Shown here piece by piece: positions 9,380 to 18,064 of a stretch of DNA of 64,000 nucleotides. A program made the position numbers and the translations under genes. Within the stretch, counting starts at the first letter, position 1. Each line of letters opens with the position of its first letter. This DNA is from Euhalothece natronophila Z-M001. GTDB taxonomy: Bacteria; Cyanobacteriota; Cyanobacteriia; Cyanobacteriales; Rubidibacteraceae. The DNA is taken from positions 248,001 to 312,000 of the forward strand of contig NZ_CP042326.1 of NCBI RefSeq assembly GCF_007904085.1, written 5' to 3'. Under the pieces are notes generated by a model. It was not told the origin of the DNA. It worked only from the letters and a program-made list of their open reading frames with translations, and ran no database searches.

Positions 9380-10315
9380 TTGATTGATGTGGTAATTGTG
9401 AACTGGAACGCGGGTAGCCAACTGTCGGAGTGTGTGGAGTCGGTTTTGACATACGCGTTAGATCGCGTCGCGAAGGTTATCATTGTGGACAACGGTTCTA
9501 CTGATAGATCTACGGATCAGGTAATAAACATGGAAGGCATTGAAGTCATCCGCGCTGGCAAAAACCTCGGCTTTGCTGCGGCATGTAACTTGGGGGTCAA
9601 GGCTGGTTTTTCTCCGTATTTGTTGTTTCTCAATCCGGACACGCGGGTGGAGGCGCAGTCATTGACGAGGCCATTAGAGTTCATGGAACAGCCAGAAAAT
9701 TGTGATGTGGGAATTTGTGGCATCCAGTTGCGGAATGACGACGATCGGGTTTCGTATAGCTGTTCAAGATTTCCGACGCTTGCTCGACTTGTATTGGGGG
9801 CGTTAGGTGTAGAAAAAGTACCCCTGTTTCGCAGGGTAGGAATGCAAATGTCCGAGTGGGAGCATGACGAAACGCGCTTAGTGGATCAGGTCATGGGTGC
9901 GTTTTTTATGATTCGACGGGATCTATTTGAATCCTTGGGGGGGTTTGATGAACAGTTCTTCGTTTATTTTGAGGAGGTGGATTTGTCATTTCGTGCTTGC
10001 AAGGCGGGCTGGCAAAGTATGTTTCTCGCCGATGCGCAGGCGTTTCATGCCGGTGGCGGAACCTCTCGCCAGGTGAAGGCGATTCGCCTATTCTATTCTT
10101 TGAGAAGTCGATTGCTGTACGGATTCAAACATTTCCCTCGCTGGCAGGGCTGGGTACTGGTTGGCATAACCAGCGTGATTGAACCGTTAACTCGCACCCT
10201 CTGGTGTCTGGCGCAGGGTGACATAGCCGGCGTTAGGGATACGTGGTCCGCGTATCGGATGTTGTGGCGTGGCATGGGGCGGATCGTGAGCGGTGATGGA
10301 AGGTTTATTCCGTGA
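9380..10315 (+). CDS. GT2 glycosyltransferase, probably acquired
   Basis: From the TTG at 9380 the product is about 311 residues and starts MIDVVIVNWNAGSQ, the normal beginning of a family 2 (rhamnosyltransferase-like) enzyme. The frame stays open to a TTG at 9290, but the extra residues do not look like family sequence and cross the change in base composition. A GGGGGCGAG stretch near 9369 could serve as ribosome site. Motifs: IIVDNGSTD, LFLNPDTRV (DXD-type) and GAFFMIRRDLFESLGGFDE. Composition is clearly richer in G+C than the neighbours: a hand count of bases 9601-9660 gives 33 of 60, against 22 to 26 in two native lines. It overlaps the next gene by four bases. Confidence 0.82.
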   Translation: MIDVVIVNWNAGSQLSECVESVLTYALDRVAKVIIVDNGSTDRSTDQVINMEGIEVIRAGKNLGFAAACNLGVKAGFSPYLLFLNPDTRVEAQSLTRPLEFMEQPENCDVGICGIQLRNDDDRVSYSCSRFPTLARLVLGALGVEKVPLFRRVGMQMSEWEHDETRLVDQVMGAFFMIRRDLFESLGGFDEQFFVYFEEVDLSFRACKAGWQSMFLADAQAFHAGGGTSRQVKAIRLFYSLRSRLLYGFKHFPRWQGWVLVGITSVIEPLTRTLWCLAQGDIAGVRDTWSAYRMLWRGMGRIVSGDGRFIP

Positions 10316-11388
10316 GAGTTTTACTGCTTTCTCGCTACGATGATCTAGGTGCTAGTTCCCGCGTGCGTTATCTACAGTATCTTGAAGAATTTAAGCGGCA
10401 GGGTTGGGAGGTGGAGATTTCGCCACTGTTCTCTAATACCTATATCAATGCACTGTATGCTGGTGCTGGGCGCGAGCGACTGTGGGAAGTCATGAGAGGG
10501 TATGTTAGCCGGTTCCTTGTGCTACTAAGAGCAAACCAATTTGACGTGTTGATTATTCAGAAAGAGCTTTTCCCATTTCTGCCAGCATGGTTTGAGCGCA
10601 TCCTGCATCGCATGCAGATACTTTACATTGTTGATTACGACGATGCACAATTTCATCGTTATGACCGTCACTCAAATACCATCATTCGTGGGCTCTTTCG
10701 ACATAAAATAGACACTGTGATGCTGCACGCGGAGCTAGTTATTGCGGGAAACCCTTATATCGCTGAGCGAGCCAGGACTGCTGGCGCTCGACAAATAGAG
10801 ATCATTCCGACTGTGGTGGATACCGAACGCTATCACCCCGCAGTTAGCCATGCTAGCAGTCCGCCGATAGTTGGCTGGATTGGCACTCCGGAGACGAGTT
10901 GCTATCTTCTACCGTTATTACCAGTGTTTGAAAGACTACAGCAAGAGATGGATGTGCGTTTTGTTGCGGTGGGTGCAAGTGGTGAGGATTTTGCAGGTAC
11001 CTCAGTTGAAGCGTGGCCTTGGTCTGAGCTGACTGAAGTGTCATCCATCCAGCAATTTGATATTGGGATTATGCCGCTGGAAGATTCGCCGTGGGAGCGA
11101 GGAAAGTGTGGTTATAAGTTGATTCAGTATATGGCCTGTGCCAAGCCCGTGGTGGCTTCTCCAGTTGGAGTCAATATGAAGATTGTTGAGCCTGGAAAAA
11201 ATGGTTATTTGGCTGAAACGCTCGAGGACTGGGAAAAGCTGCTAAGGGTACTTTTGATTGATGTTGATGCAAGAAACCGAATGGGTTGTGTGGGGCGGGA
11301 GAAAGTGGTCGAGCAGTTTTCCCTCCAATCGCAGGCGCAAAGGTTTATTAATTGTGTCGAACGAGTGGTGAATTCGGGTTTATTTTAA
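10312..11388 (+). CDS. GT4-like glycosyltransferase, probably acquired
   Basis: A 358-residue GT-B enzyme starting at a GTG that overlaps the stop of the gene before it (GTGA). Near the N terminus is GASSRVRYLQYLEEF, where the family 4 group has its acceptor-side loop. The C-terminal half has IVGWIGTPETS and then RGKCGYKLIQYMACAKPVVA, the donor-binding region. The two-gene pair shares its distinct composition and lacks any full HIP1 octamer, suggesting they travelled together. Probable role: modification of a surface glycan, possibly the one made by the neighbouring operon. The sugar is unknown. Confidence 0.82.
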   Translation: MRVLLLSRYDDLGASSRVRYLQYLEEFKRQGWEVEISPLFSNTYINALYAGAGRERLWEVMRGYVSRFLVLLRANQFDVLIIQKELFPFLPAWFERILHRMQILYIVDYDDAQFHRYDRHSNTIIRGLFRHKIDTVMLHAELVIAGNPYIAERARTAGARQIEIIPTVVDTERYHPAVSHASSPPIVGWIGTPETSCYLLPLLPVFERLQQEMDVRFVAVGASGEDFAGTSVEAWPWSELTEVSSIQQFDIGIMPLEDSPWERGKCGYKLIQYMACAKPVVASPVGVNMKIVEPGKNGYLAETLEDWEKLLRVLLIDVDARNRMGCVGREKVVEQFSLQSQAQRFINCVERVVNSGLF

Positions 11389-11426
11389 CTGATACTTGTC
11401 AAAATTTCTCTTAAAACTTCAATGTT

Positions 11427-11448
11427 ATTTGTGAAATTAATCACAAAT
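11427..11448. promoter_or_regulatory. perfect CRP-like palindrome
   Basis: ATTTGTGA and TCACAAAT flank a six-base spacer, which gives the exact TGTGA-N6-TCACA form recognised by CRP-type regulators, including cyanobacterial SyCRP1. It sits between two convergent genes, 38 bases after the foreign glycosyltransferase stop, so there is no adjacent promoter for it to control in the present arrangement. It may be a relic of the imported DNA or a chance palindrome. Confidence 0.4.
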
Positions 11449-11505
11449 ATCCAAGTCATTCTACTTCCGAGGAATTGTAGCATAAGTTATCAGAGATGGT
11501 ATTAT

Positions 11506-11641
11506 TTGTTTTGCTCCATCGTAACCGTACACCTCCCCCTTTTCCACCAGTCTTCACTGACTGAGAGTCAGTAATACCTGCGCTAGGTTTTAGATCAGGA
11601 TCTTTACACTTCTTAATTAAAGCCCTGATCTGATCACAAAG
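11506..11641 (-). pseudogene. IS5-type transposase fragment
   Basis: Reading the minus strand from 11641 gives IKKCKDPDLKPSAGITDSQS, then VKTGGKGG. This matches the central block of IS5-family DDE transposases (DSQSVKT...KGG), which includes a catalytic Asp. After KGG the frame shifts by one base and continues as YGYDGAKQ, the next family motif, and then similarity is lost. So about 45 codons of a decayed transposase remain. It abuts the foreign glycosyltransferase pair and the end of the hlyD-like gene. The rest of 11389-11644 shows only the CRP-like palindrome. Confidence 0.72.
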
Positions 11642-11644
11642 AGA

Positions 11645-13276
11645 TTATCTGACATTTTTCAGATTATCTACTTCTTGGGTAAAGCGTTCTAAAAATAGAC
11701 TAATTACCCTTCTATCTTCTCGTAGCTTAATATTGGTACTGATTGACATCCCAGACTGTAAAGGAAGATCTCGTCCTCTGGCATCTAAAGTCTGACTGTC
11801 AAGACGAATTTTGGCTGGAAAACGGTAAAAATCATGGGTTTCATCTGGGGGAAGTGCATCAGATCCAAGAGAAATTAGTTCTCCTTCAATATCGCCATAT
11901 TCGCTAAAGGGAAACGAATCAATGCGAACATCTACTGGCATTCCTTCCTGAACAAAGCCAATATCTTGATTTGTAATAAATACCTCAGCAACCAAATCTT
12001 CTTGAGGGACAATTTTCATCACTCGTTCGCTACTATTGACCACAGAGCCAGGACTCACTTCCATATTAAAAATTTTGCCACTAATTGGCGCTCGTAAGTT
12101 TTGGTAGTCAAGTTGCTTTTCAACTTCATTGATTTCGCTTTCTAGTTCTGAAATTCGTCGCTGATTCTCATTTAAAGATCGGGTTAATTGGCTGTCAATT
12201 TCGGCAATTTGTTGTTTATTTCGAGCAATGTTATCAAATAGGTCTTTACGAGTAGTGGCTTCGGTATTTTGCAGTTGTTGATCAGCACGACTAATATTTG
12301 ATTCTACCCGTTGTTCTTCTTCTTTTAATTGCTCAACTTGTGCTTGTTGCTGTTCAACTGTTTGTCGTTGTTCGATATAGCGAAATTCTGAAATTCCTCC
12401 TTCTTCAAAAAGAGTACGTAATTTCTCTAATTTTTCTTCTTCTGTACTTAACTGAGTTTGAGCATCTGCTAGCTGAACTTGTACTTGACGCAACTCTCTT
12501 TGTAAGCCTTGTCCTTCAAAAAACGCTGCCTCACGACGGGTACTCGCTTCTTGAGTAGAGGCTTCTAAACGTTCTAATTCATCAACACTTAAATTATCAT
12601 CCGGTTCAGCGATTCCAGCTTGGGCGCGATAGAGACGATTTTCATCTTCTAAAGCAGTTCGGTTACGCGCTAACATGGCGATTTCTGTAGGAATATCTAA
12701 GCGATCAATTTCTGCTTCCACCGCACTTTCTGAGGTGGTTGCGGTTTCCATAATTTGCCGATAGAAGCTATTTTCTTGTTGCAACTCGTCGCGAATATTT
12801 TCTAGGGAGTTGAGACGAGATTCAGCGGTTTCAGAATCATAATGTAATAAAATTTGCCCTTCTTCGACTAAGTCTCCATCTTCAAAAGTTTCCCCTTGCC
12901 GATTTGGATTTTCACCGTCCTGTATCGTTTCATTGGTGGCAATTTCTCGAACCACTCCTTGCACTGGCGATTGAACTTCTTTAACATCTCCAGTGGGCTT
13001 GAGTTGTCCTTGCGCTTCCACAACTTGTTCAATTTTGGCAAAGTACGACCAAGCAAGACCCCCTGTAATGACCAATAAAATTGTCCAGAGTGCAATCCGT
13101 GGCCAAACGGGAGACTGACGAAGGATTACAGACTGATCAAAATCCTCTTCGTAAGGGTCATAAGTGGTGGGAGTAGTCGTTTCAGATTGGGCAATTTTTG
13201 CGCTTTTGAGGCTAATTTTGCCATTGCCATTACCATTGCTACCAAGTTGAGGGTTTTTATTGTTACTTTGACTCAT
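11645..13276 (-). CDS. HlyD-family secretion adaptor
   Basis: This 543-residue membrane fusion protein should link the inner-membrane ABC exporter to an outer-membrane channel. Order: a disordered N terminus rich in Asn, Gln and Gly; a single membrane helix at about 57-78 (IALWTILLVITGGLAW); a first lipoyl half (VEAQGQLKPTGDVKEVQSPV); a long coiled-coil hairpin at about 140-385; the second lipoyl half (LDYQNLRAPISGKIFNMEVS); and a beta-barrel region. This is the standard HlyD layout with an unusually long coiled coil. It follows the ABC exporter by 26 bases and ends the operon. No TolC-like gene lies in the window. Confidence 0.88.
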   Translation of the reverse strand: MSQSNNKNPQLGSNGNGNGKISLKSAKIAQSETTTPTTYDPYEEDFDQSVILRQSPVWPRIALWTILLVITGGLAWSYFAKIEQVVEAQGQLKPTGDVKEVQSPVQGVVREIATNETIQDGENPNRQGETFEDGDLVEEGQILLHYDSETAESRLNSLENIRDELQQENSFYRQIMETATTSESAVEAEIDRLDIPTEIAMLARNRTALEDENRLYRAQAGIAEPDDNLSVDELERLEASTQEASTRREAAFFEGQGLQRELRQVQVQLADAQTQLSTEEEKLEKLRTLFEEGGISEFRYIEQRQTVEQQQAQVEQLKEEEQRVESNISRADQQLQNTEATTRKDLFDNIARNKQQIAEIDSQLTRSLNENQRRISELESEINEVEKQLDYQNLRAPISGKIFNMEVSPGSVVNSSERVMKIVPQEDLVAEVFITNQDIGFVQEGMPVDVRIDSFPFSEYGDIEGELISLGSDALPPDETHDFYRFPAKIRLDSQTLDARGRDLPLQSGMSISTNIKLREDRRVISLFLERFTQEVDNLKNVR

Positions 13277-13302
13277 TGGGGGTTCTCCTTAGACAGTGGA
13301 AT

Positions 13303-16300
13303 TTAGATACGTGCTTCTTGTTGTTGATAGAGATAGAAGTAGCGACCCTGCATTGCCATTAACTCTTCATGAGTTCCTTGTTCAACAATTCTTCCTGCAT
13401 CCATCATTAGAACGAGATCAGCATTTTTGATCGTAGCTAAACGATGGGTAATGAACAACACCGTTTGATCTTGGAAAACTTCTGATAGATTACGAGAAAC
13501 TTGTTCCTCTGTATTATAGTCAAGGGCGCTGGTGGCTTCATCTAGGACAAGGAGTTGGGGTCGTTGCAAGATGGTTCGCGCGATCGCGATTCGTTGTCTT
13601 TGTCCCCCTGATAGAGCAGCTCCTCTTTCCCCAACTCTTGTGTTATAACCACTGGATAAATTCATAATAAACTCATGGGCAACAGCCGTTTTCGCTGCCT
13701 CAATAATTTCTTCGGTGGAAGCATCAGGATTGGTTAAACAGATGTTTTCCTGTACTGTCCCTTCAAATAATAAGGGATCTTGAGGAACGACGCCAATTTG
13801 TCGCCGTAGGGAATAAAGCTCAACTTTCGACACATCATAATTATCAATTAAAATCCGTCCCATTTCTGGTTCATAGAGACGCGGAATCAGTTTGGTGAGG
13901 GTACTTTTTCCTGCCCCACTTTCACCAACAACTCCCACAAATTGTCCGGGCTGAATCTCAACGTTAATATTATTTAATTGCATGGGGCCGGGACTTTTGA
14001 AGCGGAAGGAGATATTTTCATAGCGCACTCCTCCCTCAATTAGCGGCATCGGAATATTATCGCGGTCTTCTTCCCCTTCTTGGGGCGTATCAACAATATC
14101 GCTGAGACGTTCTAAAGAAAGAGCAGTTTCTTGGAAGTTTTGCCATAGTTGAGAAAGACGGAGAAGTGGGCTAGTCACATAACCTGCGATAATGCGGAAA
14201 GCGATTAATTGACCAAGAGTGAGTTGTCCTCCTAATACTAAATGAGCCCCAAACCAAAGGACGATCAACCCCGATAGCTTGTTGAGGAAGTTACTACTAG
14301 AACTGGAGAGAGTGGAAGTAATAACTGTTTTAAAGCCTTGGGAAACATAACGGGAGTAGAGTTGTTGCCAACGCCAGCGCGATCGCAGTTCAATATTTTG
14401 CGCCTTCACCGTTTGAATCCCTGATAAGACTTCTACAAGGTGAGATTGGGTTTTTGAATTGCGTTCTGCTTTTTCTCGTAACTGACGACGGATTAGGGGG
14501 GAGAAAGCAATGGTTAAGATCATCAATAAGGGAACAACTGCTAAAGAAGCAAGGGTCAGCCTCCAGCTTAAAAACAGCATTACCCCAATATAAATTACCG
14601 AAAAAATGGAGTCGAGAACGACTGTTAAAGCGGTTCCTGTTAAAAATTGGCGGATGCGCTCAAGTTCATTCACCCGACTAGAAAGATCACCGACAGGGCG
14701 TTTTTCAAAATAACGTAAAGGCAGTCGTAGCAGGTGATCAATAATTTTTGATCCCAGACTCATATCAATGCGGTTCGTGGTATCCACAAAAATATAAGTA
14801 CGTAGGGTGCTAAGAATCGCCTCAAAAATCCCAATCACTAAAACAAACAACCCTAGCATATTAAGGACTTCGGGGCTATTTTGGGCAATCACTTTGTCAA
14901 TGATGACCAACATCATCAAAGGATGCGCTAATCCAAATAGCTGCACGAAGAGGGAGGTAAAAAAAACAAGCGCCAAAACTCCCCGATACCTTTGGATATA
15001 GGGAATAAACCATTGAATGCCAAAGCGTTGTTGGGGGGTTTCTTTCGTTGCTTCTAAAAGCAGAATTTGCCCCCCGTCTCCCCAAACCTCTTGGAATTCC
15101 GCTATGGATTTGGTGATCACCCCTTCTGTGGGAATCCCCAAGATCACTTCTCGATCATTGCTTTCATAGAGAATGGCTAAGTCTTCTCCCCAACGAATCA
15201 GAGCAGGGGGATTAATCCGACCAATGGATTTAGTGGGCATTTTGCTCAATTGAGCTTTTAAGCCTAATAGTTCGGCAACTGCACCAGCTACAGGTAAAGA
15301 TAAACTCTCACTTCTCTTAAATTGATCGCTTAATACCCGTCGAATGACTTCTTTGCGGAAGGGAACTTGGAAGTATTGACTGAGCATTTGGAAGCAGGCA
15401 AAAGCGCGATCAAGAGGGGTATTTCCTCGGGGACGGGTGTGAGGATACTTTTTAAGTCCCACAGTTTGCCGATTGCCCTCATAATGGTCAGTTCCGGGGA
15501 TAATGTTTTGAGCATCTTCCACTGTTACCTCTTCGGCAACTTGAGGCTCTATTGTTTCTGGTTCTATTTCATCATCATCTGGGGTTGTCAGAGTGTGAGG
15601 GTTCAGCCATGGTAAATCCGCACGATAAAAGGCGATAAAACGTAGAGGTTGATTGCCTTCTACTGTTAGAACTGTATTTTCATCTACCTCTAGACGACTT
15701 CCAATGGGAAAATTAGCGAGTTTACCGCCACCACTGACTAAGCAAATTCGATCTTCATCTTTCAAAGGATGGTCGTCTGGGAGATTGGCAATTTTTGTCT
15801 TACCTTCGGGAAGCGTCTCTATGATCGCGTTTTTTAAGCTTGCTTCGGTAACGGCTTTGAGATCAACGCCACCGTGAGGATGACGTTCTTGTTCTTCACA
15901 CAGGAGATTAAACGCTTCTACAGCAGTACATTCACTCTGGATGGCTTCTCGAAAAGCATCATATTCTTGATAAAGTTGCCAAAACTCTTCGGCACTCAGG
16001 CTTAAACAGATTGATTCTTCTGACGCGATCGCGGTTTCACAGGGAGCGCCTCTTACTAATCCCACCCAACCAATTAATTTCCCAGGGCGAGCTAATTCTA
16101 AGGTGAGTGGCATTTGGGTTTTATATTCATATCCCAACAGCCGCACTTGCCCTTCATAAATAAGTTGGACTTCTGTGGGCATTCGTTCCCGTAACGCCAA
16201 GGTTTGTCCCATTGTGTAGCGTAAGGGGCGTAGTTTTTGCGAAACTCTCTCACAGGCTTCACGGGGTAATTGGTTAAAGGGAAAACTCTCTGTCAGGAGA

Positions 16301-16329
16301 GAGACAATGTCAGTGGTTGTAAAACTCAT
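13303..16329 (-). CDS. type I secretion ABC exporter with CRP-like and C39-like domains
   Basis: A 1008-residue exporter. Residues 1-140 resemble a cyclic-nucleotide-binding (CRP-like) fold, but the phosphate-binding cassette is poorly kept (GWVGLVRGAPCETAIAS). Residues about 290-430 resemble a C39 peptidase domain in which the catalytic Cys position reads LDRAFACFQM rather than DCG, and the His is not evident, so it probably binds substrate without cleaving. A six-helix membrane domain follows (about 440-720), then the nucleotide-binding domain: GVVGESGAGKSTLTK, LSGGQRQRIAIAR, LLVLDEATSALD. The architecture recalls HetC-like cyanobacterial exporters. Its start shares one base with the stop of the PpiC gene. 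Substrate unknown. Confidence 0.87.
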   Translation of the reverse strand: MSFTTTDIVSLLTESFPFNQLPREACERVSQKLRPLRYTMGQTLALRERMPTEVQLIYEGQVRLLGYEYKTQMPLTLELARPGKLIGWVGLVRGAPCETAIASEESICLSLSAEEFWQLYQEYDAFREAIQSECTAVEAFNLLCEEQERHPHGGVDLKAVTEASLKNAIIETLPEGKTKIANLPDDHPLKDEDRICLVSGGGKLANFPIGSRLEVDENTVLTVEGNQPLRFIAFYRADLPWLNPHTLTTPDDDEIEPETIEPQVAEEVTVEDAQNIIPGTDHYEGNRQTVGLKKYPHTRPRGNTPLDRAFACFQMLSQYFQVPFRKEVIRRVLSDQFKRSESLSLPVAGAVAELLGLKAQLSKMPTKSIGRINPPALIRWGEDLAILYESNDREVILGIPTEGVITKSIAEFQEVWGDGGQILLLEATKETPQQRFGIQWFIPYIQRYRGVLALVFFTSLFVQLFGLAHPLMMLVIIDKVIAQNSPEVLNMLGLFVLVIGIFEAILSTLRTYIFVDTTNRIDMSLGSKIIDHLLRLPLRYFEKRPVGDLSSRVNELERIRQFLTGTALTVVLDSIFSVIYIGVMLFLSWRLTLASLAVVPLLMILTIAFSPLIRRQLREKAERNSKTQSHLVEVLSGIQTVKAQNIELRSRWRWQQLYSRYVSQGFKTVITSTLSSSSSNFLNKLSGLIVLWFGAHLVLGGQLTLGQLIAFRIIAGYVTSPLLRLSQLWQNFQETALSLERLSDIVDTPQEGEEDRDNIPMPLIEGGVRYENISFRFKSPGPMQLNNINVEIQPGQFVGVVGESGAGKSTLTKLIPRLYEPEMGRILIDNYDVSKVELYSLRRQIGVVPQDPLLFEGTVQENICLTNPDASTEEIIEAAKTAVAHEFIMNLSSGYNTRVGERGAALSGGQRQRIAIARTILQRPQLLVLDEATSALDYNTEEQVSRNLSEVFQDQTVLFITHRLATIKNADLVLMMDAGRIVEQGTHEELMAMQGRYFYLYQQQEARI

Positions 16330-17081
16330 CAGGCTACCTCGGATGTTTCTGTATCTAGGGGTTCAATTTTAATCTGTTTTTTGACTTCTTCTTCCAGCCA
16401 CTTACTAAAAAGTTCATGAATTAATTTTTGACGGGTTGGCTCATCTAGTTGCGCTGAAATTAGCTTTTCTAAGCGCACAATAATACTCCACTCACCAATC
16501 CGTACAGGGGGCCAAAGTTGACCCACTTCACTCTTTAGGAGCATTTCACTTACTTTTTCATGGGGGGTGGTTACAGGAACAGGACCAATAATTCCCCTGG
16601 TTTCAGCTTCAGCACCCTCGGAATACTTTTGAGCAAGTTCTTCAAAGCTGGCTTCTTGGTTCTGTAGGCGAAAATAGAGTTCTGTTGCTATGCTATGATC
16701 CTTGGTTCGCAACAAAGAATACACGACTTGGTCCAAATCTCGTTTACGTTGTAGGAAATACGATTCTACTTTGACTCCCCAAGTTTCTTGTTTGAATTTT
16801 TTGAGTTTATATTTCCGAATAGCGATTTTTTCAAATTCTTCTTGGTTAAGATGATTATACTGCAACCAGGCTTGAACTTGTTTAGGATCAGTGAGTCGGT
16901 TTTGGGTCAAGTATTCTTTTTTTGCCTTTTCTACTTCTTCGGGGGAGCATTCTATGGGGGCGATCGCGCGATCAATAATTAATTCCCGCAATAATTGTGG
17001 CAACATCTGATAAGTTTTTAAATGAGACACTAATTTTTCTGGGGGAATCGGCGTTTCGTTAATTTTGATTACCTCAGTCAT
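16329..17081 (-). CDS. PpiC/SurA-type peptidyl-prolyl isomerase
   Basis: A 250-residue protein from the ATG at 17081; an upstream in-frame TTG at 17144 would add 21 residues that do not look like the family start. The N-terminal half is helical and SurA-like. The parvulin domain lies about residues 125-225, with SFEELAQKYSEGAEAETRGI and the later EVGQLWPPVRIGEWSIIVRL. There is no signal peptide, so it may act in the cytoplasm on the substrate before export. It is translationally joined to the ABC exporter gene, which supports a chaperone role in this secretion pathway. This PpiC-exporter-HlyD order recurs in cyanobacteria as far as I know. Confidence 0.83.
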   Translation of the reverse strand: MTEVIKINETPIPPEKLVSHLKTYQMLPQLLRELIIDRAIAPIECSPEEVEKAKKEYLTQNRLTDPKQVQAWLQYNHLNQEEFEKIAIRKYKLKKFKQETWGVKVESYFLQRKRDLDQVVYSLLRTKDHSIATELYFRLQNQEASFEELAQKYSEGAEAETRGIIGPVPVTTPHEKVSEMLLKSEVGQLWPPVRIGEWSIIVRLEKLISAQLDEPTRQKLIHELFSKWLEEEVKKQIKIEPLDTETSEVA

Positions 17082-17179
17082 GACGTAAATTTTAAATTCC
17101 TCCAATGCTTGTCTCGATAGCCCATTAAAAATGGCAACAGCCAATCAAGTTGGGATGGCTGTTAAACCAATTATTTTAC

Positions 17180-17926
17180 TTAGTTTGGCATAATCTCTGA
17201 CGGGAAGATTCCTCCTTCATTACTTTGCCCTAAGAATTTTTGATGGACAATTTCTTGGAAACTTTCCATGTTTTTGGACCAACGATCAATTTTGCCTTGT
17301 AAGTCAGCAGTGGCATTGCTTCCCTCTTCGGAGCGATAATTAAAACTACCTGAGAATAATAAAGCGGCTACAGTTTGATTAGGGTCACTTTGCGCCCTTA
17401 ACCGCACTTCATTGACACTTATATTGAGTTGACATCCTTCTAACTGATAAACAAAGTTGACAGAGGCTTGAGGCGTGCTGTTTCCTACCTCGCGCCAAGG
17501 ACCAGGGGCAATTAATTTTTCAATGAGAAACTGACGGGGACTCGTTGTCGCGTCATTCCCAAAACTGACAATGGTTTTCGGAGCAACGCTGACAGTTTGA
17601 TAATCCGCTTTAGCAAATTTAGCAACAAATTCTTTGGCAACGAGTGGGGATTTAACTGCTTTAGCATTTTCAGAATTAATAGGTTCACCAAAAGTAATAT
17701 TCCGTTGCTGGGCAACAATATTCACACCATTTTTGAAGTTTAACCGCGCCTGCAGTTGGTTTAAGGTGGGTTGCTTAGAAAGTTCCCAGTCATCAGGGAT
17801 TATACCTAACGAGCGTAGATTATCAAGGGTTACCATCGTCGGATTTAAGTTCTTTGCCGACAGAGTAATTCCTAACTCTTGGATGTCCATTGGTTGCGTT
17901 AAGGGGCTAGAGGTAGTATTGACCAT
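17180..17926 (-). CDS. uncharacterised protein upstream of secretion operon
   Basis: A 248-residue protein with an ATG start and no signal peptide or membrane segment. It has no motif that I recognise. The sequence is balanced between helix and strand with a single Cys (LEGCQLNISV). The last 50 residues contain FQEIVHQKFLGQSNEGG. It lies about 100 bases upstream of the isomerase gene on the same strand, so it could be the exported substrate or an accessory factor, but there are no RTX nonapeptides and no double-Gly leader to show that. Similarity to neighbours in base composition argues it is native. Confidence 0.6.
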   Translation of the reverse strand: MVNTTSSPLTQPMDIQELGITLSAKNLNPTMVTLDNLRSLGIIPDDWELSKQPTLNQLQARLNFKNGVNIVAQQRNITFGEPINSENAKAVKSPLVAKEFVAKFAKADYQTVSVAPKTIVSFGNDATTSPRQFLIEKLIAPGPWREVGNSTPQASVNFVYQLEGCQLNISVNEVRLRAQSDPNQTVAALLFSGSFNYRSEEGSNATADLQGKIDRWSKNMESFQEIVHQKFLGQSNEGGIFPSEIMPN

Positions 17927-18064
17927 AATATTTTTTTACTGCTTCTATAACTGGGTTAAATTGACTGTCTTTTTAAGAGAATACCCGAAAAGTCGTCATT
18001 TGCGTGTGCTATTTTACTGTTTTTTTGAGGAATTGCAACTAGCTGCTCACTAAAATATGTCAAC

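Noticed and set aside
17634..18053. Plus-strand frame of 139 codons
   Set aside because: It runs antisense to the 248-residue gene and then into spacer; the composition is not protein-like.
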